Assembly: GCA_018350325.1 (NCBI GenBank) | Contig: JAEVLN010000009.1 | Coordinates: 1,323,388-1,387,387 of the forward strand | Length of the DNA stretch: 64,000 bases | DNA from: Globodera rostochiensis | Taxonomy: Eukaryota > Nematoda > Chromadorea > Rhabditida > Heteroderidae | Reading direction: 5' to 3' | Shown: positions 22,836 through 34,116 of the stretch, piece by piece | How the letters are laid out: each line of letters opens with the position of its first letter | Numbering within the stretch: position 1 is the stretch's first letter | Program-made: the position numbers and the translations under genes | Notes under the pieces: generated by a model | Seen by the model: only the letters and a program-made list of their open reading frames with translations | Told to the model about the DNA's origin: nothing | The model's database searches: none

Positions 22836-23709
22836 TGGGCATAAATCTCGGCGTGGATCTCTACTGAAATCTCTCGCTATTACCCTATATCTCTGTGCTT
22901 TTCTCCTCCAATTTCTCCAGAAATCTCTGTATTAATCTTTGAAAGATGTTTCCCACAAAAACAGACCCCCCCCCCCCATTTACTGAATCAAACGAAAAGA
23001 ATGTGTTTCTCAACTTTTGGACTCCTTTCAACCATCTCTAACCTACCAATTAGAGACCGGAAACTTGGACCCAAAACCCAAATATTTTTTTTTTGGTTTT
23101 TTTTTTGGGTTTTGCTCCAATCTCTTTTGAGGGTTGGGCGAAAGAAACTTGCGGGAATTTTTCCGGGAGAAAATCCGGCGGCGTTTGTCTGGGACCGGGC
23201 AAACAGAAACTCGAATGCTCACCCGTGTAAGAATCGAATCGTACGCCATTTTAAGGTAGGGTGGGTCCCCGTCCCCGAATCCGACTTTTTTAGTCGGGGT
23301 TTTCGTCCCCGACCTTTCCCGCCCCGAGGGGCCGGGAACTAACCCTATTTTAAAGCATTGAAAAGAGCCCTACTAATCATCACTGTAGATATTATCAATA
23401 AAGAAATTGCCTTAACTAAGAAGAAAAATATTTTGGATAAATAAATTGTTGATATGAGCGAGAATGCGCAATTTTAAAAGTTGGGACAATTCGTAAACGA
23501 CAAATTTGTCGTTTGTCTCTGTCGTTCGTGTTTGTGAATCTTTTTTTGCTCTTAGTCCCGGGTTTTTTCACCGGACCCGTACAACCCTGGGAAATATATT
23601 TATTTTATTGAAATAATTAAAATTGTTTTCCGAAGCTTTTAGAGAAGACCCATTTGAGTCCCAACATTTTTGTTTGCAACACCTAAAAAAACGAGCATGC
23701 GATACCAAG
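22836..23709. other. Intergenic region, no gene
   Basis: Mostly AT-rich. A C run lies at about 22967-22978. CCCGTCCCCGA-type sequence near 23265-23340 resembles the CCGGTCCCG repeats used by several MITEs here, but no paired ends were found. Confidence 0.45.
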
Positions 23710-24725
23710 TTTATACAATTCCCTTTTGACCGTGCCGTGATTAATTTGGGGTCCGGACAATTGGACAGTGGACAATCCGACAGTGGACAATTGGACAGTT
23801 ACAATCCGACAGTGAGGACAATCCGACAGAAGTGGACAATCGGACAGTGGACAATCCGACAGAAGTGGACAATCCGACAGTGAATGAAAATTTAAAAAAA
23901 TTAAAATTGAGATGAGAATGGGGAAAACCATGTCTATTTGAATGGCGCGGGTTAAAAAACTCCTTAAATTTACTGAACATAAATTTCATTTACCTAATTG
24001 GATCTGGCATTCTATGTATAGGCAATTACTCTCAATGATTTTTCTAAGGATATTCGGGGGCGTAGAACCCGAATCTGAATTCCCATTTCGCTCAATTCTG
24101 AATCCCGGACCCGAAACATACTTTTTGAGAACGAGTTTGAGACCAAAATTGATTTCTGAACATTTTTGAATTTGCGAACAAATGTACGAATTGTTGTCCA
24201 GGAGTTCAAAACAATCCACAGCATATCCATTGAAAGGAAATGAAGTCAAAAAGTGTGAACCAGGGACGGTCGAAAATCTATTGTGTAAAAACGCAAAATT
24301 TTTTTTAACGTAAAACGGATCCGCCCATCCCTGGCGTGAACTTGGAAAAAGGATGCGGCCATTAGTGCCATTTATTTACCCCGTGATCGCTCTAATGACT
24401 TATTAAAGATATTGATTACCGACTGCCAGAACAGATTTGACGGGATTTAAGACCATAAAATAAATTTAAGGAGTTTTTTAACCCGCGCCATTCAAATAAA
24501 CACGGTTTTTCTCCTTCTCATTCCGATTTTAATTTTTTTTAATTTTCATTCACTGTCGTATTGTCCACTGTCCGATTGTCCACTTCATGCTTTTTTTAAT
24601 CAAATAATTTTATTAACAACATCTAATTTCGATTTTATATTTAAGTGTTTCGTATTCTTTTACCATCACATTAACATTACAGTTATGTATTAAGCACTAT
24701 TTGATTAGTTTTGCATTTTTTATTT
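23710..24725. repeat. Third copy of the glycosyltransferase 3' flank, interrupted by an insertion
   Basis: 23710-23747 and 24587-24725 together match 18247-18420 downstream of G2 (and the mirror near 4650-4820 at G1). Only the flank is present, with no exon. The interruption is the foldback element at 23748-24586. Confidence 0.85.
23748..24586. mobile_element. Foldback element, 839 bp, ends made of GGACAATCCGACAGT units
   Basis: The left end has tandem GTGGACAATCCGACA units (23760-23880). The right end carries them inverted (TTGTCCACTGTCCGATTGTC). The inverted homology runs inward past CGCGGGTTAAAAAACTCC (23946) to its mirror at 24471-24500. The empty site is known from the G2 flank (AATTT^ATGC). 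No target duplication is visible. Confidence 0.82.
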
Positions 24726-24777
24726 ATACATATATGGTCTTCCCCAATCCAGGAGAATTGCGCACCAAGAGTTGCAC

Positions 24778-25129
24778 ACCAACCCGGAGAATTGCGCACC
24801 ACGGGTCAAAATTTGTGAAAAAATATTTGTATACAAAATTGTCTGAAATTATGTTATTTGATCGCTGGTTATGAATTTCGTCAATAGAAAATAAAATTGA
24901 GAATTTTAAAGTGGTTTAAGCACCCTGGCTTGGGCTTCGTTAGGCTTAGGTCACACTGGCTTGGGCTTCGTTAGGCTTAGACCTAAGCCACCCTGGCTTG
25001 GGCTTCGTTAGGCTTAGACCTAAGCCATCCTGAGCTTAGGGGTTCAATCAGCGCATCAAATAACATAATTTCAGACAATTTTGTATACAAATATTTTTTC
25101 AAAAATTTTTACCCGTGGTGCGTAATTCT
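24778..25129. mobile_element. TIR element of about 350 bp containing TTAGGC-type repeats
   Basis: The left arm CGGAGAATTGCGCACCACGG and the following bases to about 24866 are repeated inverted at 25047-25128 (CCGTGGTGCGTAATTCTCCG). The centre has CACCCTGGCTTGGGCTTCGT units with GGCTTAG. No target duplication identified. Confidence 0.65.
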
Positions 25130-25163
25130 CCGTATCCCAACCAGATACCATGGATAAAATTAG

Positions 25164-25258
25164 GGTTGCGTCGCCACACCAACGCTCCCCCATCAAAAAA
25201 TTGTTCTTTAATTCGAATAGCTTGTCATCAGAAAAATAATGATAAAAAAGAATTGGCT
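25164..25258 (-). pseudogene. Fragment of F-box family exon 4
   Basis: On the plus strand it aligns with gene C 52480-52600: GCGTCGCCACACCAACGCTC, then TTGTTCTTTAATTCGAAT, then GGCTCGGTCGGATTGACAAA. It therefore holds the 5' half of exon 4 and the exon 4 splice acceptor. It grades directly into the 21-bp satellite. Confidence 0.85.
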
Positions 25259-26478
25259 CGGTCGGATTGACAAATGCCTAAAACGGATTGACAAATGTCT
25301 AAAACGGATTGAAAAATGCCTAAAACGGATTGACAAATGTCTAAAACGGATTGAAAAATGCCTAAAACGGATTGACAAATGTCTAAAACGGATTGAAAAA
25401 TGCCTAAAACGGATTGACAAATGTCTAAAACTGATAAATGCCTAAAACGGATTGAAAAATGCCTAAAACGGATTGACAAATGCCTAAAACGGATTGACAA
25501 ATGCCTAAAACGGATTGACAAATGCCTAAAACGGATTGAAAAATGCCTAAAACGGATTGACAAATGCCTAAAACGGATTGACAAATGCCTAAAACGGATT
25601 GACAAATGCCTAAAACGGATTGACAAATGCCTAAAACGGATTGACAAATGCCTAAAACGGATTGACAAATGCCTAAAACGGATTGACAAATGCCTAAAAC
25701 GGATTGACAAATGCCTAAAACGGATTGACAAATGCCTAAAACGGATTGACAAATGCCTAAAACGGATTGACAAATGCCTAAAACGGATTGACAAATGCCT
25801 AAAACGGATTGACAAATGCCTAAAACGGATTGACAAATGCCTAAAACGGATTGACAAATGCCTAAACGGATTGACAAATGCCTAAAACGGATTGACAAAT
25901 GCCTAAAACGGATTGACAAATGCCTAAAACGGATTGACAAATGCCTAAAACGGATTGACAAATGCCTAAAACGGATTGACAAATGCCTAAAACGGATTGA
26001 CAAATGCCTAAAACGGATTGACAAATGCCTAAAACGGATTGACAAATGCCTAAAACGGATTGACAAATGCCTAAAACGGATTGACAAATGCCTAAAACGG
26101 ATTGACAAATGCCTAAAACGGATTGACAAATGCCTAAAACGGATTGACAAATGCCTAAAACGGATTGACAAATGCCTAAAACGGATTGACAAATGTCTAA
26201 AACGGATTGAAAAATGCCTAAAACGGATTGACAAATGTCTAAAACGGATTGAAAAATGCCTAAAACGGATTGACAAATGTCTAAAACTGATAAATGCCTA
26301 AAACGGATTGAAAAATGCCTAAAACGGATTGACAAATGCCTAAAACGGATTGACAAATTCCTAAAACGGATTGACAAATGCCTAAAATGGATTGACAAAT
26401 GCCTAAAACGGATTGACAAATGCCTAAAACGGATTGACAAATGCCTAAAACGGATTGACAAATGCCTAAAATGGTATA
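25259..26478. repeat. 21-bp satellite (about 58 copies) derived from an F-box splice acceptor
   Basis: The monomer is GGATTGACAAATGCCTAAAA plus C. Read on the minus strand it is TTTTAG|GCATTTGTCAATCC plus G, the intron 3 acceptor and first codons (A-F-V-N) of F-box exon 4. Variants with GAAAAATGCC or AAATGTCTAAAA cluster near both ends. The rare join AAATGTCTAAAACTGATAAA appears at 25418 and again about 857 bp later, so part of the array was duplicated as a block. The period of 21 keeps frames open (IDKCLKR / RHLSIRF); it is not a protein gene. Confidence 0.95.
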
Positions 26479-26879
26479 ATAATTTCGGATTATCAGGCAT
26501 TTGTTAAAAATTGATTTTTATGTTTGATGAGCTAAAAACTAGGGACCGGTGCCGGACCGGACTCCGGCCGAATTCCGGGCCCGGAATCCTGGTTTTTTGA
26601 ACATTTTGGATTTTTTCCGGATTTATCCAGAAAAATCCCTCCGGCAAATTTTCAAAATTGAAAATCCGGTTTTGGATCCAGAAATTTTGACCCGGATTTT
26701 CCTTAATATTGAAAATTCGAAATTATGCTTGCCATTTTGGCACATTTTTCTTTTATTTTTGATTCAAAGTTCTGAATTTCTTGATTTTCAGCCTCTCCTC
26801 CATTGAAAAATTGGGCTAAATTCTGCAGAGTAAACAAAAAACAAATTTCGTCGACTCTCGAGTCCGGCAATTTCAGTGA
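26479..26879. other. Region between the satellite and the gene B promoter
   Basis: CCGGACCGG / CCCGGAATCC-type short repeat at 26542-26700. Otherwise no feature recognised. Confidence 0.4.
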
Positions 26880-27060
26880 TTTTGCGTTTCTCGTCTGCAC
26901 TTTCTCTCGTCTCTCACCTTTCTCTATAATATTTCTCTTCTCTGCCCCAATCCTTTCTTTCTTTTCCAATTTTTGTCTGCACTATTTCTCACGCGTGCGA
27001 GGCAGCCGCAGCGCTTTGTTTGACCTCTTCCCCCGCATTTGACGCTTTTGCCACAATCAA
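26880..27060 (+). promoter_or_regulatory. Conserved upstream region of F-box gene B
   Basis: A CT-rich stretch followed by ATTTCTCACGCGTGCGAGGC and GCCGCAGCGC lies about 170 bp before the start codon. The same order of motifs occurs in reverse complement upstream of gene C (55070-55107 plus 56769-56860), where a hAT element now splits it. Conservation between the two copies suggests a core promoter, but no transcription data are available. Confidence 0.5.
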
Positions 27061-27173
27061 TCGGACCGAATTGTACTTATTCCTTTTTTTATATATTAAG
27101 AATTTGAAAAAGGTTCATTTTAACCTCATTTTTCGTTACATATAATTGTTTGGATTTCAACAACAATCAATAA

Positions 27174-29668
27174 ATGTCTGACAATCCAAGAAAAACGCTT
27201 AAACAATTCAAAAAAATGTGAGTTTCCTTTTATTTCTAAGGACGGCTATGCCCATGTTTTCAAATACCAAATTTCTCATAAAAATGGATTCTTTTTTTAC
27301 CTTAAAAATCCAAATTTTTTAGTGCCTATCGCCATTTTTAGTGCCTATTTAGGGGGGGGGGGAGGTTTGGTGCCTATTTTAGGCGCCTACCTATTTCGCG
27401 ATTTTAGTGCCTAAAAATGCAAAAATGCCATCCCCAACTGGGTCCCCACTGAAAAGGACACTTCAGTCCAGGGCCCATAACTTTTGACAAAGTACTTCCT
27501 CCGCAAAAAAAATTAAATATTCCGCAATTTTACCAATGCGTAAATCTCGATTTCAGTTTCGTCTGTGACGACGTTTTGTTCGATGTGTTCACATTTTGTG
27601 GCCATTTTGAGCTTGGACTGAAAGTGGCGTTGATCAGCGATCGATTTGACCGTTTGGTGGACGCCCATTTCAAATTGAAAGAATGGTCGTTGGGTCAATT
27701 AGCAATTCGTCGCGCAGCTGACGGAACCGGCGGCGCTGAAATTGTCAAACACGTTATTAGCAACGGGGGCGAGCGTTGTGTTGAGCGACGGCTGTCAATT
27801 CCGCAAGAGCCGCTTCCTGACAAAGTGTTCGGATTTGAACGGCTTGACATAAGGTGGTCTCTGGTCTCTCATTAGCATTTCGGCAATCCTGCGGGTGTCC
27901 CTACTTCATACTTTGTTATTTGAGCTAAAAATTTATATTCGGGGGTGCTGATCACGAATCTGACCTTATATTTTGTCAAATCATTGATTTTGTCTAAGAA
28001 TTTTCATCAAGTACTTGATTTTGGTAATAGCCTACATTTTCATAATTTTTTTGCAAAAACAAACAATCAAACGCATTAATTTGGATTTTTAGATATCAGA
28101 TTCGAATTCTTCGCATCAGAAAACCCCGGAAACGACCTTTTTCAAAACTTTAGAAAATTCATTTTTTGAAAATTCGAATTCGGGTCCGGGGTTCGAAATC
28201 GGGCAATATGGAGATCAGATTCGGATTCTACGTCCCAGAACAGTCATAAAAACTATTTTCTAACGACTTTATAATATGTTTTCATTTTTTGAAAAAAAAA
28301 TTTGATGCCGGCATTTTAATTTTTGTGGAGTTTTTCATCATACAATTTTAGTTACATCGACCTAAGTGTCATCGAATTTATTCGAAGAATTAGCCGTCTT
28401 TTCAACTCCAAAAGCATCAATCTTTACATTGGAACAGCCGACGACCAAACCTGCAGTTGGCAAATCATTTGGAACCGCTTTTGGCCATTGTTTAATGACA
28501 ACATTTGCGGCTTTTCAGTGCTTTGCCCCGGCCTTGGCCGTTTGCGGCGATTCTCTTCGGCCGTTTTGCGCAATTGTGCCGAACTGCGAGTGATCGAAAC
28601 GTTTGGCCTTTTTCCCGCGTTCCCGGCCGATGACAAAGTCCGCGGCGCTTCTTCTGCACAAGCTTTGGCCAAATGGTTGCACACGCCCCGCGGGGATGGA
28701 CTCCCGAAGGTGTTTCAATGCGGATTCTATACGACAGGAATGGAAGGACTCAAAACGGTAATAATCGTTTATATTATTGTTACTGCGCTTTAAATTAGAG
28801 AACGGACATGAGGACCTATCGAGATTTTGATCGAGAATTTCAAAAAATTTCGACCGAGAAATTCGATAGATAATCTCGGATCTTGACTATCTCTAAAAGA
28901 ATTGTTTGATCGAGATTTCTACCGAGAATCACGAAAATTTCGTCCGAGCTTTCGATCGATAATCTCGGATCTTGATGATCTCGAAAAAAATTCTTTGATC
29001 GAGATTTCTATCGAGAATCACGAAAAATTTTGTCCGAGCTTTCGATCGATAATCTCGGATCTTGACGATCTCGAAAAAATGTGTTTGATCGAGATTTCTA
29101 TCGAGAATCCCGAAAAATTTCGTCCGAGATTTCGATCGAGAATCTAGTATTTTGACGATCTCAAAAAAATTTGTTTGATCGAGATTTCGATCGAGAATCT
29201 CGACTAATATCAACCGTGATTTTGATTGAGAATCTCGATCGATCCTTTCCCTACTTAAATTTTAGGCATTTGTCAATTCAACCGTCCCTGTCAATTTCAT
29301 CATTGTGTTGAATGAACGTATTGGCGGCGTTGTACCATCGGAACTGAAGAACGAGTTGACGGCTGAGCGTTTGATGTTTCGGCACTTTAACAAATTCAAA
29401 TGGCTTTTGGTGCGTTGTCCAATTGAGCGCGACGAGGACAAATGGGCCGAGTGGGAGCAGGAGGCGGTTGCATGGAATTGGCGTCATCAATGGCACAGCG
29501 TCGATATTAAGTTCAACGACAGTGACGTCTTCGGCGACGGGTGAGGGCGGCAAAAAGACTTTTATTTACTATTTATTAATCGTTTAATGAATATATATTT
29601 TTGTTCATTTTTAATTTTTACCCCCCCCCCCCCCCCGCAGGCGCAAAAGAAAGCTAAGCAAAAAGTGA
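27174..29668 (+). CDS. F-box-like protein, cyst-nematode expanded family (copy B), 5 exons
   Basis: Exons 27174-27217, 27557-27853, 28352-28757, 29266-29540 and 29641-29668. All are GT-AG and in phase, 1050 nt giving 349 aa. It starts MSDNPRKT, matching the usual N-terminus of the family. Exon 2 has [18 protein letters not shown] and [12 protein letters not shown] (F-box-like, residues about 17-50). Exon 3 has [14 protein letters not shown] and [10 protein letters not shown], and exon 4 has LTAERL and [12 protein letters not shown]. The short last exon gives a basic tail (RKRKLSKK) instead of the GPSEPKK tail of A and C. Intron 3 contains a MITE-like repeat (28796-29253). A role as substrate adaptor of a ubiquitin ligase is inferred. 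This copy appears complete and has a recognisable promoter region. Confidence 0.87.
28796..29253. mobile_element. MITE-like repeat of GATCGAGATTTC/GAGAATCTCG units in intron 3 of gene B
   Basis: Starts TAGAGAACGGACA and ends TCCTTTCCCTA, imperfect inverted ends of the TAGAGACCGG family. The body is five tandem units of about 85 bp. Flanking bases (TTTAAAT / CTTAAAT) form only an imperfect duplication. Confidence 0.6.
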
Positions 29669-31284
29669 ATGAGCCGAACAGAATTTGGATGGAAATTCAA
29701 ACTTATGTATTCCTTTACCACCCACCACGCATTGTAAAGCTTTTGATTAGAAAATTTGCATAAAAAACTTAAATTTAAATCAGGGTTAGGCTTCCCATCT
29801 GTCCTTTTTTGTGATTTGGCTTTATTTTTTAGGAGTTGTTCCTTATTTTTCAATTTTGATGAGAAAAATTAACTAATTTTGTCATCTGTCTAAAATTTAT
29901 TCAAAATTTAGTAGAGAATCTTAAAAAAAGGATTTAAATTCAAAGATTGGGGTACCCAAAAAAGGACAAATCTTTAAAAAAAGGACATATCGGAGATCGA
30001 AATATCGTATCATTAATCGACCAAAACAATTTGCCGCACACTAGGTCTTTACAGGTCATTCATTCCCTTCTCCCCCTTTTCAAAATTCACATTTATATTT
30101 TAAAATCAATTTAAAAAAGCATAAAATAACACCGAAAAGCCTCTGTCTATATTAAATTCTCAAATTTTATATTCTATTGACAAATTCGGAATCCGTGCAT
30201 CAAATAACATTTTTTCAGACAATTTTTAGGCTAAAAAATATTTTACACAAATTTAAACCAAAAGGGCCTCTTATGGTATGGTTTTGCAAACTTTGAGGAG
30301 CCATAACTTTCTTCATAGTGGCTTTCCGCACAAAAATTTTTGCAGATTCGTGCTCAGCTCGATGAGAGGAGTCGATTGGTATATATTCGACGGGAAAACA
30401 CTTTTTTAGCGACTTCGAAAAGAAAATTTCAAAAAACATAGATGCTGAAATATCCTTTTTACAAAAAAAAAATTACATAATTTTTTCCTCAATTTTGACG
30501 AACCCGAGCTTTATTGATCATTCGGTGCAAAAGGTATCCACGAAGGCCGATTTATGATGCATTCTTTAAATGACCTTTTTTTTAATCGAGATGAAAGTTA
30601 AATTTAACAAATTAATGATGCTTGGCTTTTGCTTTTTTCTATGTGAATTAAATTTATTTTAAATAATGTAGGAGGCATTTTGAAAATGGATAATTTTGCA
30701 CAGGATTTAGAAGGATGAAATTGTTTTTCTTTGTAATTTACATCACTGACTCCCACCATCGCTCAAGCGCAGCCCGCCCAAAAGCATGGCTTTCTACGAG
30801 ACCAAAAGTCCTTAAAAGCATTTTAATAAAATGTTCGATAATATTTTTATTAAATAAAAAACATATCCAACCCAACGTCAGCAGCACGGAAAGCAACCAA
30901 AGATTCGAGACGGTTGGCCAAAGACTGTGATTTTCTAAAAAATAAATACCTTTGGGGCCTTGATGATTTAAGTTTGTTGGGTTTAGAAGAAGCTTAGAAA
31001 TGTTAACACACTCCTTGATATTAGGATTTTATTTACATATGTTTTGTCCGGTTTCGAAAACACGGGCCCAGGACATTTCAGCGCCGGGCCTTTCCGTACT
31101 GTTCAATTTTTAACACAACAACCAACATATGGAATTGAATTTCTTCGAAATTTTGTCGAAAGAGAAATTGTATCAAAGAAATTTTGTAATTTTTTAGACA
31201 CTTTACCATCTTTTCGTGTGTAAGTTCTGAGCTTAAAACATTTGAAAAATACAATGACAAATCAAAAAATATTTAATTCGTTGC
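29669..31284. other. Intergenic region downstream of gene B, no confident gene
   Basis: 30235-30440 belongs to a dispersed repeat also seen at 40862-41020, 43330-43420, 60790-60960 and 61960-62100 (shared phrases: ATCGACTCCTCTC; GAAGTGTCTTTTTGACTGGGG). A 71-codon frame at 30715-30930 begins with a hydrophobic MKLFFFVIYI but has no other support. The rest is AT-rich. Confidence 0.45.
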
Positions 31285-31285
31285 A

Positions 31286-31933
31286 GGACATTTCGACACT
31301 GGACATTTCGACACTGGACGTTTCGACACTGGACTTTTCGACAGTGGACGTTTCGACACTGAGTTTTAAAAGTTTCCAGTCCTTTATAGAGTTTCTTGGC
31401 CGTAGAATCCGAATCTGACCTCAATTTCGACCGACGAACTCCGGACTCGAACTTTTTTCGAAAATTCAAACCTTTTCCAAAAACAATTTATGGGTTCTGA
31501 ATCATTCAAAAAGCACAAAATTACATCAAAAAAGCAAGTAAGTAACAATCTAATCATTCTGGAACTTTTCGTTCTGGGGTCACAAATTCAAATTTACTTC
31601 AATTTTGGGTTTGGTTGTAGTCCAATCAATACAAATCGATTTAGATCTGGCGTGGCGCAAGTCGGAAAATGAGTGAAATTTTTTTCTTGCTTTAAAATTT
31701 GAGTTGCGACCCCAGGCAGAACGGAAAAGTACCTTCATTCTTTTGAAAATTTTGAGCTCGTAAATAGTTTTTGAAAATTTCAAAAAATTGTTAGAATTCG
31801 GAATTGGTCGAAACAGAGGTCAGATTTGGATTCAACGGCCCCGAACCCCTATTTTGAAAACTTTAAAAACTCAGTGTCGAAACGTCCAGTGTCGAAAAGT
31901 CCAGTGTCGAAATGTCCAGTGTCGAAATGTACT
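31286..31933. mobile_element. Foldback element with ends of GGACATTTCGACACT units
   Basis: Left end: five tandem units of about 15 bp (GGACATTTCGACACT, GGACGTTTCGACACT) at 31287-31362. Right end: four units inverted at 31876-31930 (AGTGTCGAAATGTCC). No transposase and no clear target duplication. The right end abuts the 3' end of the secreted gene at 31871-32278. Confidence 0.8.
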
Positions 31934-32278
31934 GTAGCCCTTTAATTTAATCTTTACGTCCCGGCAAATGGGTTTTGAGTTAAAAATGATCGGAGAGAAA
32001 AAACAAAAGAGCAAATTTTTGATCAAAAAATGTGCTTGCTGCTTTAATTTACCCAACTCCGCACGCGTTGGAAGCTCCGGAGGCAAAAAATGTACATTGG
32101 CCAATTCCTCTCGAAATTCGCCAAACTCGCAATCGCAGTTAATATCTTTGAGTCCGGACAGATTCCGCGCGTCCTTTGTGAACACGTCGGCACAATATGT
32201 TTTGTTGTTGTGCACAGCACAAGCCCACAAAATGAATGAGAACCCGACTGGAAATAAAAATTTCAACTGTGTTGACAT
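31871..32278 (-). CDS. Small secreted protein, unrecognised family (copy N1)
   Basis: The start at 32278 is chosen because MSTQLKFLFPVGFSFILWAC is a clean signal peptide. The mature part has three cysteines early (KTYC, INCDC) and an amphipathic tail (ELGKLKQQAHFL). About 93 residues correspond to the copy at 42991-43256. After that the frame runs on through non-homologous sequence into the foldback element, giving a repetitive C-terminus (TFRHW repeats). The true 3' end is therefore uncertain: the native end may have been lost or may lie in an unseen exon. Upstream TAGTCAGGGTTGCAAATTC is shared with the other copy. No known family was recognised. Confidence 0.6.
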   Translation of the reverse strand: MSTQLKFLFPVGFSFILWACAVHNNKTYCADVFTKDARNLSGLKDINCDCEFGEFREELANVHFLPPELPTRAELGKLKQQAHFLIKNLLFCFFSPIIFNSKPICRDVKIKLKGYSTFRHWTFRHWTFRHWTFRH

Positions 32279-32299
32279 AATAATACTTAGAATTTGCAA

Positions 32300-34116
32300 C
32301 CCTGACTACCGGCGACCCACGAGAGTCTCGGTCTCAAGTCTCGACTCGAGAAATTCCCGGGTTTTTGGGTCTCGGTCTCGGGTACTTGGTCTCGAAAATC
32401 GAGACTTTTTTACACCCCTAAAGATGGCATTTTTGGTGGGATTCTATATATAAAAAGGAGACGCGTTTGTTTGTTTGTTTGTGACGCTGTTAAATTTAAA
32501 CAATGCGCCATGAGGTTAAGAAGTGAAGACGGGTAGATACAAAAATGAAAGAAATAGTGTGTGCCCTTTTTTGTCCTTTATTTGAGTTTTCTGGAGCTTT
32601 TTGAAGCATTTTTCGGGAAATCACCGTGCACGGATTTTTGGAAATTCTAAAAAGCCAAGCAAACTCTATACAACCAAATCAAACGTAAAAGATACAATGA
32701 AAGCCCTAAGCTTTTTAAAGATAGTGTTAAGCCAAAGCCGGTATTTCGGTTAAAATGAACATAACTGTTATTCAATACTTATAATTGATTATGAGCAATT
32801 CAATTCTCTTTGAAAATAGAATTTTGTTCAAGAAACAGGGTGGCCATCTATCCTGATTTGTCAGGCTTTTCTTAATTTTTAAGGGTTTCCTGATTTTTTT
32901 AAAATTTGAATAAAAGGCCAATTTTTACGGGTGCAAATCTCTTAACAAATTGAGTTAAAATTCCAAAATTTCTCGGCGACGCCTCTCGGCACCGCCGACC
33001 CCCACCCCTCACCAGTGATGTCCCGGAATCGGGACCGCGGGAAAATGGAATCTGGACATCACTGCCCCTCACAAGCTTAATGCCAAGAAGTCCATTGGAA
33101 TAAAACAATCAAAAATCTCATAGAAAAATTGGCGACGGTTTTCTAAATTCTCTTGAAATTATAGCTACAAATCTCGACCATTATTTTAAAATTTCGCGTT
33201 CCCGTGCGGGAAAATCCCGTCCTGCAGATTTTTTGCCGGACTCTATTCTACACAATATTGGCAGCACTTGACCTCCCTCCATGTAATAAAATATTAAATA
33301 AAAAAAAGTCATTTCATAAGGAAAAATTTTTTTTTTTAAAAACGATGCATTTTGTTCCACCTTCGAAAATTCTTTCGATTTCGATAATTTCGAGGTTTTT
33401 CTTTCGTTTCGATTTCGAAAAGCGAAATAAAAAAAATTCATTTCGATAAAATTTTTCTTTCGACGCAGCCCTGACACAAAATGACCCCAAAGCACTTTTT
33501 CGACTATTTTGGCATCGGGCGGACGCCCGGCCGGGGCGCCCGATTAGCGCCCGCCCGGCCAAAAAATTAAAAAAAAGCGCGCCTGGAAAGCCCGCCCGGC
33601 CCTTTTTGGTCTGTCCGGAAAAAGGCCCGCCCGACCCCAACCCGATTATCCGAACCTTTTTCTGCATTTTTTAAACTTTATTTCATATGAATTTCAACAT
33701 TAAGCTGAGATTTGCAACTTTAAAAATTCATCCAATTTTGCTAAGCAAAAATTAAATTCCAAATTCATAAATATTGCCAAAAATATTTTTGAAAATCTGA
33801 AATATTTTGAAATTTTTAGAAATTGATTTCTCCACCATAGAACTATACCGAAAAATAACAAAATCCTAAAAAAAATATTCGGTATTGACATTTCGGTAAA
33901 ATAGAAAAAAATACCGCGGTATTACCGTACCGTGCCGACCACTACTTGGTTGTGGGTTATTAATTATAATGCCGAAACCGGAATTACCGCGGCGCTAATC
34001 CCAACTTACGACCGGAAAAATACGCCCATAAAGATGGAATTTTGAGCAAAGTATGTTTCACTTAAATGGTCCGGCCCTACCAACTTTATGGCAAATTAGT
34101 AGAAGGCCCATTAGGC
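32300..34116. other. Repeat-rich intergenic region
   Basis: 32310-32430: TCTCGGTCTCG repeat of the 7603 element type. 32460-32485: short GTTT run. 32970-33000: dispersed hairpin repeat. 33013-33064: 52-bp MITE. 33350-33475: segment with TTTCGATTTCGAAA, related to about 345-410. 33500-33620: GC-rich GCCCGGCCGGGGCGCCC palindromic sequence. 33700-34050: AT-rich. No gene recognised. Confidence 0.5.
33013..33064. mobile_element. 52-bp hAT-type micro-MITE, TSD CCCCTCAC
   Basis: Ends CAGTGATGTCC / GGACATCACTG around a CCGGAATCGGGACCGCGG centre, with exact 8-bp duplications CCCCTCAC at 33005-33012 and 33065-33072. The same end motif (GTGATGTCCCGG) starts larger repeats at 42702 and 48676. Confidence 0.85.

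Noticed and set aside
25259..26478. CRISPR-like regular repeat
   Set aside because: No unique spacers; monomers are directly adjacent, and the genome is eukaryotic with introns.
25228..26507. Frames encoding IDKCLKR or RHLSIRF repeats up to 283 codons
   Set aside because: The 21-bp satellite period explains them; the sequence derives from a splice acceptor, not a protein repeat.
30715..30930. 71-codon frame beginning MKLFFFVIYI
   Set aside because: The N-terminus looks hydrophobic but there is no paralogue, no splice support and no cysteine pattern; could be chance.
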